Translations under genes and position numbers: made by a program | Shown: positions 39,473 to 48,346 of the stretch, piece after piece | How positions within the stretch are numbered: the first letter of the stretch is position 1 | How the letters are laid out: every line of letters begins with the position of its first letter | DNA from: Mycosynbacter sp964593465 | GTDB lineage: Bacteria; Patescibacteriota; Saccharimonadia; Saccharimonadales; Saccharimonadaceae | Length of the DNA: 64,000 nt | Direction of reading: 5' to 3' | NCBI GenBank assembly: GCA_964593465.1 | Contig: CAZQJY010000004.1 | Coordinates: 1 to 64,000, forward strand | Notes under the pieces: generated by a model | Told to the model about the DNA's origin: nothing | Database searches by the model: none | The model's input: the letters and a program-made list of their open reading frames with translations, nothing else

Positions 39473-41215
39473 CTATTCTTCGATAAATCCGCCGCTTTGG
39501 TGATTCCAAAGTTTGGCGTAAGGGCCTTTCTTTTTTAGCAGCTCAGCATGCGAGCCGTCTTCGATGATACGGCCTTGGTCGAGTACGATAATTCGGTCGA
39601 GTTTGGCGATGGTGGATAGGCGGTGGGCGATGACGATGCTAGTGCGGCCTTTCATGAGTGTTTCGAGCGATTGCTGGATTAGCTTTTCGGATTCGCTATC
39701 GAGTGCGCTGGTAGCTTCGTCGAGCACTAGTATGGGCGCGTCTTTTAGGATAGCGCGTGCAATCGCGATGCGCTGGCGTTGGCCACCGCTGAGTTTGACT
39801 CCCCGCTCGCCCACTGTGGTATCCAGTCCATCGGGTAGCTGTTCGATAAACTCTAGCGCATGGGCTTGTTTGGCGGCACGTAGTATTTCCTCGTCGGTGG
39901 CATTTGGTTTGCCGTAGGCAATGTTTTCGCGCAGGCTGCGGTGGAATAGCATTGGCTCCTGCGGGACATAGGCAATACTGCTGCGCAAACTTTCTTGGGT
40001 GACTGTCGCAATGTCTTGTGAATCAATTTTCACAGTACCTTTTGTTGGATCATAAAAGCGAAGTAGTAATTGTACAAGCGTTGATTTGCCAGCACCAGAG
40101 TGCCCCACGAGCCCAACTTTTCGACCAGCGGGAATCGTAATCTGTAGGTCGTCAACGACATCAACAGTACCGTCGCTGTAGCGAAACGATACGTCGTCGA
40201 AGACGATAGCCGGTTTGGATATTGTGAGCTGTTCTGCAGCGGGTGATTCTACCACCTGATTATTTGTGAGGAGCATTTCTGTCATGGGTTGCGCGTCAAG
40301 CAAGGCTTGGTCGTAACCGTTTAGCATCTCACCAAGAATAAACAGCTGTGACCCGATTCGTTGCATATAGGCAAGGATGAATATGCCGATAGCAAGAGAG
40401 AGTTGTCCTTGCTGTATCATGATCGCAGCAATACCTACTGCGATGATTTGTACGATAATCATGACGGCAACACGTGTTGACCCTTCGGCGGCAACAAATC
40501 CGATATCTTTAATATAGATTTTCTTAAATCGATCGGTGAGTTTTTTGAGGGTTTTGATTTCTTCTTTTTCACCGGCAAAGGTGCGTACGGTTAGGTTGTT
40601 TGTCAGGTCGTCGGCGACAAGACCATGAATTTCGCTGACAAGTGTCTTGCGCTCATGGCGCATGGGTGCCCGTCTGCGGATACTCCAGCGTACTTGCAGC
40701 AGTAGCGCGACAATCAGGGCTAGGATGATTCCGGCCACAAGTAGTGAGTGAAATCCAAGTATGATGATTCCGCTTCCTACACTCAATATGAAGCCGAGTG
40801 TGCGGATAATGATTAAATCTTGCAACGTTACTTCTGCACGTACAAAGTCGATGAAACGACTTGTCATGGCACCAACTTTTTGATCGACAAAAAATGCGTG
40901 ATCCTTGCGAATCAGCGATTCGAAAGTTGACTGGCGCAAATCTGCAATGACGTTTGCCTCATGACGCGACATAGACTGAAAGCCAATAAAATTCAACAGA
41001 GCGCCGATAAGGCCGACTGCACCTGCTACGATGAGTGTTGGCATGAGACTATTGCTATCTTGAATCGCTTGGATAGCCTGGCTCAAAACATAGGGCAAAA
41101 GCGTATCAATTGTGAGTGCTCCGAGTGGAATGCAGAAAAGCATCGCAAAAAATGTACGCTTGTGATTTCGGACGTGTTTCCAGTATAGTTTGAGGGTTTG
41201 TTTATTGATATTCAA
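39473..41215 (-). CDS. ABC exporter, fused membrane and ATPase domains
   Basis: 580 residues: six membrane segments in the first 300 (FFAMLFCIPLGALTIDTLLP, LIVAGAVGLIGALLNFIGF, ILSVGSGIIILGFHSLLVAG and others), then an ATPase with Walker A GLVGHSGAGKSTLVQLL, signature LSGGQRQRIAIARAIL, Walker B ILVLDEATSALDSES and IAHRLSTIAKLDRI. A half-transporter of the MsbA/LmrA type that works as a dimer to export lipids or drugs. It has a long leader with hairpins (see 41216-41373). Confidence 0.93.
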   Translation of the reverse strand: MNINKQTLKLYWKHVRNHKRTFFAMLFCIPLGALTIDTLLPYVLSQAIQAIQDSNSLMPTLIVAGAVGLIGALLNFIGFQSMSRHEANVIADLRQSTFESLIRKDHAFFVDQKVGAMTSRFIDFVRAEVTLQDLIIIRTLGFILSVGSGIIILGFHSLLVAGIILALIVALLLQVRWSIRRRAPMRHERKTLVSEIHGLVADDLTNNLTVRTFAGEKEEIKTLKKLTDRFKKIYIKDIGFVAAEGSTRVAVMIIVQIIAVGIAAIMIQQGQLSLAIGIFILAYMQRIGSQLFILGEMLNGYDQALLDAQPMTEMLLTNNQVVESPAAEQLTISKPAIVFDDVSFRYSDGTVDVVDDLQITIPAGRKVGLVGHSGAGKSTLVQLLLRFYDPTKGTVKIDSQDIATVTQESLRSSIAYVPQEPMLFHRSLRENIAYGKPNATDEEILRAAKQAHALEFIEQLPDGLDTTVGERGVKLSGGQRQRIAIARAILKDAPILVLDEATSALDSESEKLIQQSLETLMKGRTSIVIAHRLSTIAKLDRIIVLDQGRIIEDGSHAELLKKKGPYAKLWNHQSGGFIEE

Positions 41216-41373
41216 AAATATATCCTTTCAGTTATTTATTTATGCTATTTATGTCGCTAGCGGTTTGGCTCGTCCAAACGTGTGCGAGTAGAGGAATCAC
41301 GAATGATTCATAGTGTTTACTATTGTAACACAGTCTATCTTTTTATTGTAGCATATTTAGTTAATAATTGCAA
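41216..41373 (-). promoter_or_regulatory. promoter and hairpin-bearing leader of the ABC exporter
   Basis: On the minus strand, TTGCAA (41373-41368), a 17-bp spacer and TACAAT (41350-41345) give a good promoter. The predicted leader of about 120 nt contains GAATCA-TTCG-TGATTC (41309-41294), a hairpin with the very stable UUCG tetraloop, and GTTTGG-ACGAG-CCAAAC (41279-41263). A ribosome-binding site GAAAGGA lies about 14 nt before the ATG. No terminator is evident. Confidence 0.5.
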
Positions 41374-41405
41374 GTTTTTGTCTAGACGCGCAGGAAAATG
41401 AGGCG

Positions 41406-41411
41406 TATACT
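41406..41411 (+). promoter_or_regulatory. -10 box of the MFS gene
   Basis: TATACT ends 6 nt before the ATG at 41418, with TAGACG (41383-41388) 17 bp upstream as a weak -35. Near-leaderless. Confidence 0.5.
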
Positions 41412-41417
41412 AGTGAG

Positions 41418-42716
41418 ATGATGAAAAATTTCTATCAAGTTGTTGCCAATACATTGATTGCCAATGTGACAACAAGCTATCTGTGGTTTGCGCTGACATT
41501 TTGGGCCTATCTTGAAACTAAGTCGGTGCTCGCAACGGGTATCATCGGTGGATCATACATGCTTCTGGTGGCGGTGTGTAGCTTGTGGTTTGGTACAATC
41601 GTCGACCAGCACAAGAAAAAGAGTGTCATGATGTTTGCAGCGGTGTTTACGATGATTGCGTTTTTGATTGGTGCGGCTATTTATGTACTGGTACCGTACG
41701 AGACGATTTCGGCGCTGGGGCAGCCGTGGTTTTGGGTGTTTGCTGGAATCATTTTGATTGGTGCGGTGGTCGAAAATATGCGCAATATCGCCATGGGAAC
41801 GGTCGTGACGCTGATGGTGCCAAAAGATAAGCGGGCAAATGCAAATGGTTTGGTGGGCACGGTCGGCGGCATTGGCTTTATTGTGACAAGTGTATTTAGT
41901 GGGTTATCGGTAGGGCTGCTGGGGATGGGCTGGACGTTGGTGATTGCTTGCGTACTAACAGCTATCGCGGCAGCGCATCTATATTTTATCGCAATTCCTG
42001 AAAAAGGTGTCGCGCATGATCCTGAGTTGAAAAATAAAAAAGTGGATTTTAAGGGCAGTATGGCTGCAGTGCATGCGATTCCAGGACTACTGGGGTTGTT
42101 GTTTTTCTCGATGTACAACAACTTTATCGGCGGGTCGTATATGGCGCTGCTCGACCCGTATGGTTTGACGATGTTTTCAGTAGAAGTGTGGGGAGCTATC
42201 TTTGGTGTGGCAGGCACGGGTTTTGTGATTGGCGGTTTGCTCATTGCCAAATTTGGCATGGGTAAAAATCCGATTCGCACGATGCTGCTGGCGATTATAG
42301 CTATGGGTATCATCGGCGCAGTGTTTACGATTCGTGAATGGCCGATTCTGTTTATCGCGGGTATGTGGCTCTATATGGTGATTATTCCGCTTATCGAGGC
42401 AGCCGAGCAGACGGTGATTCAGCGTGTGGTGCCGTTTGAGAAGCAGGGACGCGTGTTTGGATTTGCGCAGATGATGGAGGCTGCGGCTGCACCAGTGACG
42501 GCGTTTATCGTGGCGCCAATTGCTGAGTTTTGGGTGATTCCGTGGGTGCAGTCCGATACAGGCGCGCAGGTGACGCAAGGCTTGCTTGGTACGGGTGATG
42601 CGCGTGGTATCGCATTAGTGTTCTTGGTATCGGGGCTCTTGTTGGCACTATCTGGTGCACTAGCATTTATGACCAAGACGTATCGGATTCTTTCGGCTTT
42701 TTACGCTAAATCATAA
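41418..42716 (+). CDS. MFS transporter
   Basis: 432 residues with about 12 membrane segments. The loop 2-3 region reads GTIVDQHKKKSVMMFAAV, the usual MFS signature. GTVVTLMVPKDKRANANGLVG and VIQRVVPFEKQGRVFGFAQ match macrolide-efflux-like MFS proteins. It is probably a drug or metabolite exporter; the substrate cannot be told. It is divergent from the ABC exporter, with separate promoters in a 200-nt gap. Confidence 0.9.
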   Translation: MMKNFYQVVANTLIANVTTSYLWFALTFWAYLETKSVLATGIIGGSYMLLVAVCSLWFGTIVDQHKKKSVMMFAAVFTMIAFLIGAAIYVLVPYETISALGQPWFWVFAGIILIGAVVENMRNIAMGTVVTLMVPKDKRANANGLVGTVGGIGFIVTSVFSGLSVGLLGMGWTLVIACVLTAIAAAHLYFIAIPEKGVAHDPELKNKKVDFKGSMAAVHAIPGLLGLLFFSMYNNFIGGSYMALLDPYGLTMFSVEVWGAIFGVAGTGFVIGGLLIAKFGMGKNPIRTMLLAIIAMGIIGAVFTIREWPILFIAGMWLYMVIIPLIEAAEQTVIQRVVPFEKQGRVFGFAQMMEAAAAPVTAFIVAPIAEFWVIPWVQSDTGAQVTQGLLGTGDARGIALVFLVSGLLLALSGALAFMTKTYRILSAFYAKS

Positions 42717-42739
42717 GATGTGACAACAGGGGTAGAATG

Positions 42740-42748
42740 TGCTATAAT
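42740..42748 (+). promoter_or_regulatory. extended -10 promoter of trhO
   Basis: TGC-TATAAT ends 8 nt before the ATG at 42757; no ribosome-binding site is seen. Confidence 0.55.
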
Positions 42749-42756
42749 GAAAGTAT

Positions 42757-43674
42757 ATGCAAAAGATTCTGCTCTACTACAAATTCACCCCTATCAAAGA
42801 CCCAGAGGCGGTGAAGCTATGGCAAAAGACACTGTGTGATAGTTTGAATTTGCGTGGGCGGATTTTGGTGAGTGTGCAGGGGCTCAACGGCACTGTTGGC
42901 GGCGAGATGGAAGATCTCAAAAAATATATCAAAGAAACCAAAAAATTTGCAGGTTTCAAAAATACAGTGTTCAAATGGAGCGATGGCGGACGCGAGGATT
43001 TTCCGCGCATGAGTGTAAAACACCGCCGCGAGCTCGTTGGATTTCAAAACAGTGATGATGAGTTTGATGTCGACGAAAGTGGTGTAATCGGTGGTGGTAA
43101 ACACATCAAGCCGGCACAGGTGCATGAGCTGGTTGAAAAATACGGCGACGACGTGATATTTTTTGACGGCCGCAACGCGCACGAAGCCAAGATTGGTAAA
43201 TTCAAAAATGCGATTGTGCCAAATACCAACACGTCGCGCGACTTCATTGCCGAGCTGGAGAGCGACAAATACGACGACATCAAAGACAAAAAAGTTATCA
43301 CGTATTGCACAGGCGGCATTCGCTGCGAAGCTATCTCGGCCATGATGAAAAAACGCGGGTTCAAAGACGTCTACCAAATCGACGGCGGTATCGTAAAATA
43401 TGGTGAAGCCTATGGAGATGATGGTCTATGGGAGGGATCTTTACGCGTGTTTGATAATCGTATGACGGTCGACTTTAGTGATCATGCTAAGACAATTGGT
43501 GAATGTACACACTGCGCTGGTCCAACAAATAATTTTGAAAACTGCGCACATATGGAATGTAATGACCTTGTGCTCATTTGCTTGCACTGTAAGCAAAATC
43601 CAGACCTGCTTTTCCATACAGAAGAGTGCAAACAAGAACACAAAGCGAAGCTCATAGCAGCAGTGAGCGTATAG
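42757..43674 (+). CDS. trhO: tRNA uridine(34) hydroxylase, rhodanese-related
   Basis: 305 residues. An N-terminal acylphosphatase-like UPF0176 domain (LLYYKFTPIKDPEAV, GRILVSVQGLNGTVGGEMED), a rhodanese domain with the catalytic Cys in ITYCTGGIRCEAIS, and a C-terminal zinc-binding tail (CTHCAGPTNNFENC, ICLHCKQ). TrhO makes ho5U34 in tRNAs using oxygen. Together with mnmA it indicates active wobble-uridine modification. Oxygen dependence of the known enzyme is notable in a lineage of mostly fermentative epibionts. Confidence 0.93.
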   Translation: MQKILLYYKFTPIKDPEAVKLWQKTLCDSLNLRGRILVSVQGLNGTVGGEMEDLKKYIKETKKFAGFKNTVFKWSDGGREDFPRMSVKHRRELVGFQNSDDEFDVDESGVIGGGKHIKPAQVHELVEKYGDDVIFFDGRNAHEAKIGKFKNAIVPNTNTSRDFIAELESDKYDDIKDKKVITYCTGGIRCEAISAMMKKRGFKDVYQIDGGIVKYGEAYGDDGLWEGSLRVFDNRMTVDFSDHAKTIGECTHCAGPTNNFENCAHMECNDLVLICLHCKQNPDLLFHTEECKQEHKAKLIAAVSV

Positions 43675-43684
43675 GCGGGTCGCT

Positions 43685-44071
43685 ATGAATAATTTTATTG
43701 AAATCAGCGAGGCCTTGCATAACTCTTGGAGTGCCGAGACGAGCCGTGGCGGCAAGGCAACAGCAGATAATCCGGCGCGTGGGCAGTGTGTTGTATCGTC
43801 GCTTGTTGTGCAGGATTTTTTTGGCGGTGAATTGCGGCGCGTAAGGGTTACGGGCGATGGGATTGATGAAAAGCATTATTTTAATGTATTGAAGGATGGT
43901 ACACGAATCGATACGACCGGCTCGCAATATGATGATATGGTGGTGCGCTTTGAACCACTGCCGATTAATTTTAATAGTGTGACAACAGTTCGAGACAAAG
44001 TGCTCGATGAAGATACAAGTCGACGGTATGCGTTGTTGCGTGCGCGTGTAGATGATTATCTGCAGAAGTAA
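43685..44071 (+). CDS. YunG-like family protein
   Basis: 128 residues, soluble. ISEALHNSWSAETSR, then the family core GQCVVSSLVVQDFFGGELRRV, KHYFNVLKDGTRIDTTGSQYDD. The Cys-His pair and the GQC motif suggest a papain-like or transglutaminase-like fold, but YunG proteins have no assigned function. It starts 10 nt after trhO and is probably co-transcribed. Confidence 0.75.
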   Translation: MNNFIEISEALHNSWSAETSRGGKATADNPARGQCVVSSLVVQDFFGGELRRVRVTGDGIDEKHYFNVLKDGTRIDTTGSQYDDMVVRFEPLPINFNSVTTVRDKVLDEDTSRRYALLRARVDDYLQK

Positions 44072-44120
44072 GCTCATATCTATACATAGTCTCTATCAAG
44101 ATTGAGTCTGGCTCGAGGTG

Positions 44121-44176
44121 CATAGCTCACACAAAAGGGGTATAATAAAAGTATAGACAGGAGGGTGTGAGCTATG
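44121..44176 (+). promoter_or_regulatory. clpC promoter flanked by a perfect 12-bp inverted repeat
   Basis: CATAGCTCACAC (44121-44132) and GTGTGAGCTATG (44165-44176) are exact complements 32 bp apart. Between them lie TATAAT (44141-44146) and the ribosome-binding site AGGAGGG; the right arm contains the clpC start codon. The left arm is upstream of the expected transcription start, so the repeat should work as DNA, as two sites of a looping or cooperative repressor. It matches neither the CIRCE nor the CtsR consensus. Confidence 0.65.
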
Positions 44177-46816
44177 GATAATATATGCAATATTTGTAAT
44201 ATTCGACCAGCAACTCGGCGTGTACAAGTGACGCAAAATGGGCGTACACAGCAACTAGACGTGTGTGATGTGGACTATGCCAAGCTGCGCAATCAGGCGG
44301 GTATAACATCCCCGTTTGAGTCACTGTTTTCTAGCGGCGGTGATCCTTTTGCAGCGTTCGATCAAATTGGTAAGCAATATACCGTGCCGCGCCAATCTCG
44401 CGGTATTCAAGATATTATCTCTGACACGGCAAAAGAGCTGATACAGCAAGCAGGTAGTGTAGCGCATGAATTTGGGCGCAACGAGGTAGACACCGAGCAT
44501 TTACTGTATGCGTTGGCAGATAGTGATGTAGTGGGCGAAATCCTCAAACAGTACAAACTCAAGCCAGCTGACGTGAAGGGCTATATCGATGCCAATGCGC
44601 CGAAAGGCAGCGCTAAAGACGTGAGTAATCAGCAGGAGATGGATGTGAGTCCACGTGTGAAGAGTGTACTCACCGACGCGTATCGTACCGCACAGGAGCT
44701 AAGGCATAGTTATGTGGGGCCAGAGCATTTGCTCATCGCACTCGCCAATGAGGAAGATGGTTTGGCGCATGATGTGCTAGAGAAGTACGGACTAACGCCA
44801 GAGAGTTTGCGCGCCAAGACGACCAAGGTGGTTGGCAAAGGTGCCGAAAGTGGCAAAGTGGAATCGCAAAGCACCACTCCAGAAATCGATAAGTATGCGC
44901 GCGATCTAACAGCCGAAGCGCGCCAAGGTAAGCTCGACCCAGTAATCGGTCGTACTGATGAAATCCAGACGACAATCGAGATCCTTGCGCGACGTACTAA
45001 GAATAACCCAGTACTGATTGGCGAGCCGGGCGTTGGTAAGACTGCTATTGTCGAAGGTTTGGCGCAACGTATTGAAAACGGTGAGGTACCAGAAGTGCTC
45101 GAGGGTAAACGTGTGGTAGAGTTAAGCCTGATGAGTGTTATTGCAGGCGCAAAGTATAAAGGTGAATTTGAAGAGCGCATTAAGGCAGTGATTGATGAGA
45201 TTGTGGAGCATAGCGATGAGTTGATTGTGTTTGTCGACGAAATTCACACTATGGTTGGCGCGGGGCAAGGTGGCGGCGAAGGTGGCATGGATGTGGCGAA
45301 CATTATGAAGCCGGCTCTGGCGCGCGGGCAACTGCACCTGATTGGTGCAACGACGCTTAATGAATATCAAAAATATATCGAAAAAGATTCTGCCCTAGAG
45401 CGACGTTTCCAGCCTGTGATGGTGCCAGAGCCAACACTTGACCAAGCAATCGAGATTATTCGCGGGCTACGCGATAGCTACGAGGCGCATCATAAAGTGA
45501 AGATTTCAGATGACGCAATTTCTGCAGCAGTGACGTTGAGTGATCGTTACGTTACGCAGCGCTTTTTACCAGACAAAGCGATCGACCTCATCGATCAAGC
45601 AGCAGCTCGCGTGCGTATAGCTACAGATACTCGCACGACCGAAATTGCTAAGCTCGACGACGAAATTGCTCGCGTCAAACGCGAGCAAGAGTCCGCTGAA
45701 AACCACAAAAAGGCAGATGACGCCAAGAAGTTTGACACTGAAGCGAAAAGACTCACTAGGCAAAAAGACGAGTTAATGAGTAAGTGGAAGCGAGAAAAAG
45801 GTGTTAGCACTTCTGTAGTGGCAGCATCCGACATTGCGCAAATTGTCAGTAACCTCACAGGTGTGCCAATTAACGAAATGACAAGTGAAGAAAAAGCCAA
45901 ACTGCTTAAGCTTGAAGATAAGATTCATGGCCGCGTGGTCGGTCAAGACCAAGCAGTCATGGCAGTGGCCGATGCAATTCGCTTGAGTCGTGCAGGGTTG
46001 AACCAAGGCTCACGCCCGATTGCCAATTTTTTGTTTCTTGGCCCAACAGGTGTCGGTAAGACAGAGCTTGCCAAGGCACTCGCATGGAGTGTATTTGGCG
46101 ATGAATCGGCTATGATTCGTATCGACATGAGCGAATATATGGAGCGACACGCTGTGGCGCGACTGGTGGGGGCGCCTCCAGGATATGTAGGCTATGACGA
46201 AGGCGGTCAGCTCACAGAGGCAGTACGTCGTCGCCCCTACAGCGTGATTTTGCTCGACGAAATCGAAAAGGCGCACCCAGATGTTTACAATATTTTGCTG
46301 CAAGTATTTGACGATGGTCGTCTGACAGACGGCAAGGGCCGAGTGGTTGATTTTACCAACACGGTTATCATAGCTACGAGCAATCTCGGTAGCGATTTGA
46401 TTATCGCCAACAAGGACAGCAAAAAGTCTGCGGCCGAGCTAAAGAGTGAATTGATGGACGTGCTGCGTGGACATTTCCGCCCGGAATTTATCAACCGCAT
46501 CGACGATATCATTGTGTTTGATAGCCTCAATCAAGAGCAAATCAAAAACATTGTCCTCTTCCAGCTCGAAAAAATTACCCAGCTGATGAAGGGGCAAGAT
46601 ATCGCAATTACATTTGATGATGTGGTCGTTGACGAGTTGGCACGTGAGGGTTACAGGCCCGAATTTGGTGCGCGTGAACTACGTCGACTTATCAAGACAA
46701 ACATCGAGAACCTCTTGGCACGAAAACTGCTAGGCGGCGAGCTGGTAGAAGGCGGATCAGCGCAAGTGACATTTAGCGAAAAAGACGGCTTCGGCGTCGA
46801 TATCAAGAAAAAATAA
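44174..46816 (+). CDS. clpC: ClpC-type AAA+ unfoldase with N-terminal zinc ribbon
   Basis: 880 residues. Residues 1-45 form a McsA-like zinc ribbon (CNICNIRPATRRV, DVCDVDYAKL; the fourth ligand position is Asp). Clp N repeats follow (LIQQAGSVAHEFGRNEVDTEH, shown here in part, and SYVGPEHLLIALANEEDG), AAA1 with GEPGVGKTAIVEG and VDEIHTMVGAG, a short middle coiled coil (KREQESAENHKKADDAKKF), AAA2 with GPTGVGKTELAKAL and LLDEIEKAHPDVYN, and the C-terminal GARELRRLI. It unfolds proteins for ClpP or acts as a disaggregase. No clpP, ctsR or mcsB is adjacent. Confidence 0.93.
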   Translation: MDNICNICNIRPATRRVQVTQNGRTQQLDVCDVDYAKLRNQAGITSPFESLFSSGGDPFAAFDQIGKQYTVPRQSRGIQDIISDTAKELIQQAGSVAHEFGRNEVDTEHLLYALADSDVVGEILKQYKLKPADVKGYIDANAPKGSAKDVSNQQEMDVSPRVKSVLTDAYRTAQELRHSYVGPEHLLIALANEEDGLAHDVLEKYGLTPESLRAKTTKVVGKGAESGKVESQSTTPEIDKYARDLTAEARQGKLDPVIGRTDEIQTTIEILARRTKNNPVLIGEPGVGKTAIVEGLAQRIENGEVPEVLEGKRVVELSLMSVIAGAKYKGEFEERIKAVIDEIVEHSDELIVFVDEIHTMVGAGQGGGEGGMDVANIMKPALARGQLHLIGATTLNEYQKYIEKDSALERRFQPVMVPEPTLDQAIEIIRGLRDSYEAHHKVKISDDAISAAVTLSDRYVTQRFLPDKAIDLIDQAAARVRIATDTRTTEIAKLDDEIARVKREQESAENHKKADDAKKFDTEAKRLTRQKDELMSKWKREKGVSTSVVAASDIAQIVSNLTGVPINEMTSEEKAKLLKLEDKIHGRVVGQDQAVMAVADAIRLSRAGLNQGSRPIANFLFLGPTGVGKTELAKALAWSVFGDESAMIRIDMSEYMERHAVARLVGAPPGYVGYDEGGQLTEAVRRRPYSVILLDEIEKAHPDVYNILLQVFDDGRLTDGKGRVVDFTNTVIIATSNLGSDLIIANKDSKKSAAELKSELMDVLRGHFRPEFINRIDDIIVFDSLNQEQIKNIVLFQLEKITQLMKGQDIAITFDDVVVDELAREGYRPEFGARELRRLIKTNIENLLARKLLGGELVEGGSAQVTFSEKDGFGVDIKKK

Positions 46817-46834
46817 GCCAACTAGCAATGCCAC

Positions 46835-47485
46835 TTATGCACCAAGGATACCGACGGCGCGAGCAACAACAAGCGCGAGCGTGAAAATACTGATAATTGC
46901 TTGTGTCGCCATGAGTAGCTTGGCTTGGCGTGTGAGTACCTGTGCGCCTGTGTTCGCGCCATTGAGCGAGTTGATGATCGAGATGAAAAGGTAGTCGATA
47001 AACTCTGGTTTCCAGCTAGGAAATTCTTTAGGCAGATTTTGCTGTGTAAACTGGAAATCTTTATCGCTACTTGTCCAGCGACGATTGGTGAGGCCGGGGC
47101 TATCAATTTCCCAATACCACAGTGCGTAGACGATGACATTGGTGAAGAAGATAGCAATGGCTGACCCGAGTAGTGCTACACCATCGGTGAGTTCACCGGA
47201 TAGCAGCGCGTAGATAACTACCGCAAGCGACGCAAAGTTGGCAACCGAGATAGTGCCAATGAGCGCCGTCGCAGTATTGTGGTGAAATGTACGTACGCGC
47301 ACATTTTTGGCACCGATAGTTCCACCCAAAAACACGACCAGTGCAAGTTCGACCAGCACGACTAGATACTGAAAATCTGAAAATACACCGTGATTGACGC
47401 GCCAGACGACAATCTGCAGTAGGACTGCCACGGCAAGGGCGATTTGGGCTTGGAGGATTTCGCGACGGAGAAGTTTCATAGGCAT
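46835..47485 (-). CDS. membrane protein, DUF1345-like
   Basis: 216 residues with about five hydrophobic segments (LAVAVLLQIVVWRV, YLVVLVELALVVFLGGTIG, VANFASLAVVIYALL, AIAIFFTNVIVYALWYWEID, AIISIFTLALVVARAVGIL). The stretch YWEIDSPGLTNRR, then FIDYLFISIINSLNG and LTRQAKLLMATQAIIS follows a family of uncharacterised membrane proteins. It lies 11 nt behind the SDR gene on the same strand and probably forms an operon with it. Confidence 0.75.
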   Translation of the reverse strand: MPMKLLRREILQAQIALAVAVLLQIVVWRVNHGVFSDFQYLVVLVELALVVFLGGTIGAKNVRVRTFHHNTATALIGTISVANFASLAVVIYALLSGELTDGVALLGSAIAIFFTNVIVYALWYWEIDSPGLTNRRWTSSDKDFQFTQQNLPKEFPSWKPEFIDYLFISIINSLNGANTGAQVLTRQAKLLMATQAIISIFTLALVVARAVGILGA

Positions 47486-47496
47486 ATATTAATATA

Positions 47497-48312
47497 TTAT
47501 TTGAGTAGCGACTGCATTTGCCTCGTAATCATTTTTGTGGCAGATACAGGATTGAGTCGATACAATTTGTTCATCATGCTCGAATCTTTGCCAGTGAAAA
47601 TCTGTGGCTTATCACGCTCCATTCCGTCGACGATAATACGCGCAGCTTCGTCTGGCTCAAGCATTTTGATAGGAGATTTTCTGGCTGCTTCATCATCCAT
47701 TTTTGGTGCATTATCACCAATATTTGAGTTACCCGTGATATTGGTTTTGGTTGCACCGGGAAACACTACAGACACCTGTACATTAGTGTCGAGTAGTTCG
47801 GCGTAGAGGCCTTCAGTAAGTAGTTTAACGGCCGCTTTAGATGCGCCGTAGATACTCTGCCCGGGCACAGGCAAAAACCCACCCATGCTCGATACATTCA
47901 CAATATGGGCTTCATCACGCTTGAGAAGATGAGGCAAAAACTCCTTGGTCATATAGAGTGTGCCGTAGAAGTTGATATTCATGACACGTTCAATGGCATC
48001 GTAGTCAAGATCGTTGACTTTTACAAATGGCTGAATGATACCTGCACAGTTGATGAGTCCATCGACGCCACCTTGTTCGGCAATCACACTCTCTGGTAAT
48101 GTGGCTACTGTCTCGCGGTCGCTGATACTGAGCGCATGTGTAGTGAGTTTGCCGGCCGTTTCACCAACTGACTGCTTAAGTTCTTGGAGTGATTCGTCGC
48201 GTAAGTCGACAGCTGAAACATGTGCGCCGCGACTGAGCAGTTCACGCACCAGTGCACCGCCAATGCCGCCACCTGCGCCTGTAACTACGATGATTTTATC
48301 TTGTACTTTCAT
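47497..48312 (-). CDS. short-chain dehydrogenase/reductase
   Basis: 271 residues from the ATG at 48312, 6 nt after the minus-strand -10 TACACT. Rossmann motif VTGAGGGIGGAL, DLRDES for cofactor choice, NCAGII, catalytic Ser in VNVSSMGG and YxxxK as YGASKAAVK. It probably uses NAD(P)H on a lipid, sugar or quinone substrate that cannot be named. Its neighbour upstream is a lipid kinase, hinting at lipid metabolism. Confidence 0.9.
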   Translation of the reverse strand: MKVQDKIIVVTGAGGGIGGALVRELLSRGAHVSAVDLRDESLQELKQSVGETAGKLTTHALSISDRETVATLPESVIAEQGGVDGLINCAGIIQPFVKVNDLDYDAIERVMNINFYGTLYMTKEFLPHLLKRDEAHIVNVSSMGGFLPVPGQSIYGASKAAVKLLTEGLYAELLDTNVQVSVVFPGATKTNITGNSNIGDNAPKMDDEAARKSPIKMLEPDEAARIIVDGMERDKPQIFTGKDSSMMNKLYRLNPVSATKMITRQMQSLLK

Positions 48313-48346
48313 AGCTCTAGTGTACAACGCTTGCGGTAAAAATACA

